From contig JAVEEJ010000089.1 in the NCBI GenBank assembly GCA_030840515.1, forward strand, positions 1 through 15,132: a stretch of DNA of 15,132 nucleotides. Direction: 5' to 3'. The notes under the pieces were generated by a model, which was given only the letters and a program-made list of their open reading frames with translations, was not told where the DNA came from and ran no database searches. The position numbers and the translations under genes were made by a program. This document shows positions 12,152-15,132 of this stretch, piece by piece. The DNA comes from Frankiaceae bacterium (GTDB lineage Bacteria; Actinomycetota; Actinomycetes; JAVEEJ01). The stretch's first letter is position 1, and every line of letters begins with the position of its first letter.

Positions 12152-13257
12152 CGGCGGAGGCTTCCCTCGCGCACCACGCCCGGCCCGGGACTCCCGTTGC
12201 CAGCTGGGTGGGCAGGGTCATCGTCTGGCTCGGCCTCGGCTACCTCGTGCTCCTCCTCCCGGGTGCCATCGGTGGTGAGGCCTCGCTGGATGCGAGCCAA
12301 GCCGCCATCTACGTGCTGATCGGTCTGTCCCTGCACATCCTCATCGGCTACACGGGACAGATCTCCCTCGGCCACCAGGCATTTGTGGGCACGGGATCAC
12401 TCGTGGCGGCCAACGTGGTGTCCACGGGTACGAGCCACGCTGCTGAGCCGGTGCACTTCGGGTTGTCGTTGGTCGCCGCCGCCGCCGCCGCGGCCGCCGC
12501 GGCCGTCGTACTCGGCGCCGTCGCGCTGCGCATCACCGGCCTGTACCTCGCGCTGGTGACGCTGGTCTTCGGTTCCGTGGCCGCCAACGCGATCTTCTCG
12601 ATCTCCTCGCTCAACGGGCACGAGGCAGGGGTCACGGCACTGCGCCCCGCGTCGCTCGTCACGGACTACCGGTTCTACCTGTTCTGCCTGTTGCTGATCG
12701 TGCTCGTCATGTACGTCGACATCCAGCTCGGAAAGAGCAAGACCGGTCGAGCGCTGGCGGCGTTGCAGGAGAACGAGCTGGTCGCGCAGGCCTTCGCCGT
12801 GAACGTCATGAAGTTCAAGCTGATCGCGTTCGCGCTGTCCGGCGCGTTCGCCGGGTTGGCGGGGGCCCTCTACACCTACCGGGTCCAGTCGTTCAGCGAC
12901 AAGAACTTCTCCGGGACGCCAGGCTTCAACCTGGCGCTCATCTTCGTGGTGATGGTCGTGGTGGGAGGCCTCGGATCGCGGGCTGGCGTCGTCGTGGCGT
13001 CAGCCTTCTTCGGGCTGATCGACGTGCTGCTTGACCTGGCGGCGAAGCACACGTTCATGGCGCAGTACTACAGCGACCACAAGCAGTACGTCTCCGGGCT
13101 GATCGGTGCGCTGCTGCTGCTGCAGACGGTGATCCTCAACCCTGGTGGTCTAGGGCAGGTCGTGGATCCGGTCGCGCGATGGCTACGTGGCGGGCGTTTC
13201 AGCCTGCACGGGCACGGACCGACCTCGGGAAGCAGGGCTGCCGATGTCCGTGCTTGA
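12148..13257 (+). CDS. livM: Branched-chain-amino-acid-type ABC transporter permease (LivM-like)
   Basis: A 369-residue integral membrane partner of LivH. Seen: the LivM signature LHILIGYTGQISLGHQAFVG (residues 62-81); the TGLYLALVTLVFG helix; the conserved coupling loop SKTGRALAALQENELVAQAF (197-216), followed by NVMKFKLIAFALSGAFAGLAG; and VVGGLGSRAG with a final hydrophobic segment near 315-331. The N-terminal 20 residues are an extra hydrophilic stretch. Residues 110-119 are ten consecutive alanines within a hydrophobic segment, encoded by a GCC-rich tract. GTG 12148 overlaps the livH stop by 4 nt, with GGGAG 6 nt upstream. Its 3' end overlaps the livG start by 14 nt. It is part of the same transcription unit. 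Confidence 0.93.
   Translation: MTAEASLAHHARPGTPVASWVGRVIVWLGLGYLVLLLPGAIGGEASLDASQAAIYVLIGLSLHILIGYTGQISLGHQAFVGTGSLVAANVVSTGTSHAAEPVHFGLSLVAAAAAAAAAAVVLGAVALRITGLYLALVTLVFGSVAANAIFSISSLNGHEAGVTALRPASLVTDYRFYLFCLLLIVLVMYVDIQLGKSKTGRALAALQENELVAQAFAVNVMKFKLIAFALSGAFAGLAGALYTYRVQSFSDKNFSGTPGFNLALIFVVMVVVGGLGSRAGVVVASAFFGLIDVLLDLAAKHTFMAQYYSDHKQYVSGLIGALLLLQTVILNPGGLGQVVDPVARWLRGGRFSLHGHGPTSGSRAADVRA
12475..12504 (+). repeat. GCC/GCG trinucleotide tract encoding ten alanines in LivM
   Basis: Ten in-frame Ala codons, the first five perfect GCC units followed by GCG/GCC. It could gain or lose whole codons by slippage without shifting the frame. Confidence 0.8.
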
Positions 13258-14224
13258 GGTCTCCGACCTGTCGATCCGCTTCGGCGGGCTGCAGGCCCTG
13301 CTCGACGTGACGTTCAAGGTGGACGAGTACGAGATCGTCGGGCTGATCGGGCCCAACGGTGCCGGGAAGACGACGGCGTTCAACTGCATCACCGGCTTCT
13401 ACCGGCCAGACCGTGGTCACGTCTTCTACCGCGGACAGGACGTCACCGGCATGCCTCCTCACCGCAAGTCGGCGATGGGTTTCGGGCGCACCTTCCAGAA
13501 CGTGGGCATGGTCAAGAGCTCGACCGTCATCGAGAACCTCAAGACCGCGCAGCACGCCAGTGCCGACTACGGCGTCGTCAGCGGCCTGGTCGGCACGGGC
13601 GGCGTACGCGAGACCGAGCGGCGCCTGGAGCAGCGCTCGGACGCTCTGCTCGAGCTGCTCGGCCTGACCGACGTGCGCGACTCGTACGTGGGTGGGCTGC
13701 CCTACGGCACGCTCAAGCTGCTCGAGCTCGGATGCGCGCTGGCGACCCAGCCCGACATCCTGCTGCTGGACGAGCCGTCGTCGGGGATGGGTCCGGAGGA
13801 GTCGCACGACCTCGGTGACCGGCTCATCGAGCTGCGCCGCGAGTTCGACCTGACCATGCTGCTCATCGAGCACCACGTCCCGCTCGTCACGCGCGTCTGC
13901 GACTACGTCTACGTGCTCAACTTCGGGCAGCTGCTCGCCGAGGGCGCGCCGTCGGTCATCCAGACCCACCCCGAGGTGGTCGCCGCCTACCTCGGTGGTG
14001 AGGCCGCCGATGCGCTGGAGCAGACCTCAGCCCCGGCCGAGGAAGCGGCGCTGGCCGCCGAGGAGCACGAGGCGGCGGGCTACGTCCGCGAGCGCGCTCC
14101 TGCGCAGAAGAAGTCGCCGGTGAAGAAGGTCGCCAAGAAGACCACCAAGACCGCGAAGGCCACTGCGAAGAAGGCCACGGCGAAGAAAGCTGTTGCTGCC
14201 GAGACCGCGGCGGAGGAGTCGTGA
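13244..14224 (+). CDS. livG: LivG-type ABC transporter ATPase with Lys/Ala-rich C-terminal tail
   Basis: A 326-residue ATP-binding subunit powering the LivH/LivM channel from the cytoplasm. Seen: Walker A GPNGAGKTT (residues 36-44); Q-loop Gln85 in GRTFQNVGM; the signature region as GLPYGTLKLLELG (151-163) in place of the usual LSYGQQRRLEIA; Walker B DILLLDEPSSGM (171-182); and H-loop His210 in LLIEHHVPLV. The normal LivG domain ends at EVVAAYLGG (252). A 74-residue tail follows: an acidic Ala/Glu part (253-278), then a strongly basic Lys/Ala/Thr part (286-316) like histone H1 tails. ATG 13244 is chosen because family homology begins at SVLEVSDLS; the frame is open further upstream inside livM. 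It overlaps livM by 14 nt and livF by 4 nt (GTGA). Confidence 0.92.
   Translation: MSVLEVSDLSIRFGGLQALLDVTFKVDEYEIVGLIGPNGAGKTTAFNCITGFYRPDRGHVFYRGQDVTGMPPHRKSAMGFGRTFQNVGMVKSSTVIENLKTAQHASADYGVVSGLVGTGGVRETERRLEQRSDALLELLGLTDVRDSYVGGLPYGTLKLLELGCALATQPDILLLDEPSSGMGPEESHDLGDRLIELRREFDLTMLLIEHHVPLVTRVCDYVYVLNFGQLLAEGAPSVIQTHPEVVAAYLGGEAADALEQTSAPAEEAALAAEEHEAAGYVRERAPAQKKSPVKKVAKKTTKTAKATAKKATAKKAVAAETAAEES
14212..14218 (+). promoter_or_regulatory. Ribosome binding site of livF, inside the livG tail
   Basis: GGAGGAG encodes the last residues of the LivG tail and lies 2-4 nt before the livF GTG at 14221, which overlaps the livG stop. This indicates translational coupling of the two ATPases. 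Confidence 0.6.
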
Positions 14225-14919
14225 GCCTGCTCGAGGTCGAGGGCCTGCGCACCGGTTACGGCCTGCTCCCCGTCCTGCAGGGGCTCAGCTTCTCCGTCGA
14301 GGAGGGCACCACGGCTGTCCTGTTCGGCCTCAACGGCGCGGGCAAGACGACGACCGTGAACGCGATCGCAGGGTTGCAGCCCGTGTGGGGCGGCAGCATC
14401 ACGTTCGACGGGCAGAAGATCAGCGGGCAGCCGGCCACAAAGATCGTGGAGCGTGGAGTGGCGATCTCGCTCGAAGGCCGCCACGTGTTCCCGAAGCTGA
14501 GTGTGCGCAAGAACCTCGACCTCGGCGCGTGGACGGCGCGTAAGACCGCGAAGCAGCAGCTCGACCTCGTCTTCAGCTATTTCCCGCGGCTCGAGGAGCG
14601 GCTGGACCAGATGGCGGGAACGCTGTCCGGCGGTGAGCAGCAGATGCTCGCGATCGGCCGCGCCCTGATGAGCAAGCCGCGGCTGCTGCTGATCGACGAG
14701 GGCTCCCTCGGGCTCTCACCGAAGCTCGCCCAAACCGTGTTCGAGGTGGTCTCTCGGATCAACGACGACGGGACCACGGTCCTGCTCGTCGAGCAGAACA
14801 TCGGCGTCCTGCCCTACGCCGACCAGGCGCTTGTCATGGAGAAGGGAACCTTGACCTTCAACGGCAGCGGCAAGGAGCTCGGCGAGTCCGGCGACCTGCG
14901 CAAGACCTACCTGGGCTGA
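14221..14919 (+). CDS. livF: LivF-type ABC transporter ATPase
   Basis: A 232-residue second ATP-binding subunit, normal length for LivF. Seen: Walker A GLNGAGKTT (residues 36-44), with Leu where Pro, Arg or Ala is usual; a Q-loop region SLEGRHVFPKLSV (83-95), where the family has PEGRRVFP; a fully canonical signature LSGGEQQML (135-143); Walker B RLLLIDEGSLGLSP (154-167), with Gly161 replacing the near-universal Pro of DEP; and LLVEQNI (188-194), the Gln-for-His H-loop normal in LivF. The catalytic Lys42, Asp159 and Glu160 are present, so it should be active. GTG 14221 overlaps the livG stop. Its own stop overlaps the next ATG by one base, so it is translationally coupled on both sides. Confidence 0.93.
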   Translation: MSLLEVEGLRTGYGLLPVLQGLSFSVEEGTTAVLFGLNGAGKTTTVNAIAGLQPVWGGSITFDGQKISGQPATKIVERGVAISLEGRHVFPKLSVRKNLDLGAWTARKTAKQQLDLVFSYFPRLEERLDQMAGTLSGGEQQMLAIGRALMSKPRLLLIDEGSLGLSPKLAQTVFEVVSRINDDGTTVLLVEQNIGVLPYADQALVMEKGTLTFNGSGKELGESGDLRKTYLG

Positions 14920-15132
14920 TGCGCCGCGCCCTGGGAGCGCTCGGGCTCCTGTGGCTGCTCTCCGCCTGCAGCAGCGACGGCGCGGCTCAGAACCCAGGTC
15001 TGGTGACGATCCAGGAGAGCGCCCTGCCGGGATCGTTCGTGCAGGACTCCGTCGACACCCAGGTGGGTGTGCTGCGGGTGCGGGTGCTGACCGCCAAGTG
15101 CGGCATCGAGACGATCGTCGGAACCCACGCGG
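14919..15132 (+). CDS. Small lipoprotein, N-terminal part (runs off the window)
   Basis: The first 71 residues of an unrecognised secreted lipoprotein. Seen: a short positively charged start MRRALG; a hydrophobic segment ending in the lipobox LLSAC with lipidated Cys17; an SSDGAAQN linker; and then a possible beta-strand domain around SVDTQVGVLRVRVLTAKCG with a second Cys at 61. The pattern faintly recalls DUF4352-type immunoglobulin-like lipoprotein domains, which is a guess. The ATG shares its A with the livF stop (TGATG), so it is translationally coupled to the transporter and likely belongs to the same functional unit. Its C-terminus and any further partner lie outside the window. Confidence 0.75.
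   Translation, partial: MRRALGALGLLWLLSACSSDGAAQNPGLVTIQESALPGSFVQDSVDTQVGVLRVRVLTAKCGIETIVGTHA

Noticed and set aside
13187..13243. Earlier in-frame start for livG inside livM
   Set aside because: The extra residues show no family similarity. Homology starts at ATG 13244, and the short overlap is normal for the operon.

Overview
The window is about 15 kb of very GC-rich, gene-dense DNA. Codons end mostly in G or C, GTG starts are frequent, some genes look leaderless, and the gene content (actinobacterial-style transsulfuration genes, a FadA-type thiolase next to an exported SGNH esterase) points to a high-GC Gram-positive bacterium (Actinomycetota). The exact family cannot be fixed from the sequence; a soil-type actinobacterium such as a Nocardioidaceae or Sporichthya/Frankia relative is a guess. 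No RNA genes, insertion sequences, CRISPR arrays or prophage genes were seen, and no stretch over 300 bases lacks a gene.

Left part (1-3097): on the minus strand, an exported SGNH/GDSL hydrolase followed by the N-terminal two fifths or so of a thiolase (cut by the window edge). Divergent from the hydrolase, across only 41 bp, is cystathionine beta-synthase (cbs). From memory, this order resembles the mycobacterial fadA3-Rv1075c-...-cbs-...-metB neighbourhood. Middle part (3098-8378): a secreted PNGase A-family protein preceded by a 14-bp perfect inverted repeat; a convergent minus-strand pair, msrA followed by an NTF2-like protein; the plus-strand PLP enzyme cystathionine gamma-synthase/lyase (metB); and, overlapping its 3' end antisense, a minus-strand MFS exporter. 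Cbs and MetB together form the transsulfuration route between homocysteine and cysteine. MsrA repairs oxidised methionine, so the region has a sulfur amino acid theme.

Right part (8586-15132): a co-oriented operon-like run on the plus strand encoding a signal-peptide, C-terminally membrane-anchored protein with a DNRLRE/CBM96-like ectodomain; a branched-chain-amino-acid-type (LivK/HAAT) substrate-binding lipoprotein on a long Gly/Thr linker; the LivH and LivM permeases; the LivG and LivF ATPases; and the start of a further lipoprotein running off the window. From livH on, the genes overlap or nearly touch, which implies translational coupling. The true substrate is unknown. The cassette has three oddities: two extra surface proteins flanking a standard Liv core, a histone-H1-like Lys/Ala tail on LivG, and non-consensus ATPase motifs.

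Regulatory signals: cbs and metB each have a TANNNT hexamer exactly 7 nt before the start codon, the geometry of leaderless transcripts. Short dyads lie in four intergenic regions. The 11-mer CGAGTACGGCG occurs four times, all in the same orientation, and looks over-represented.
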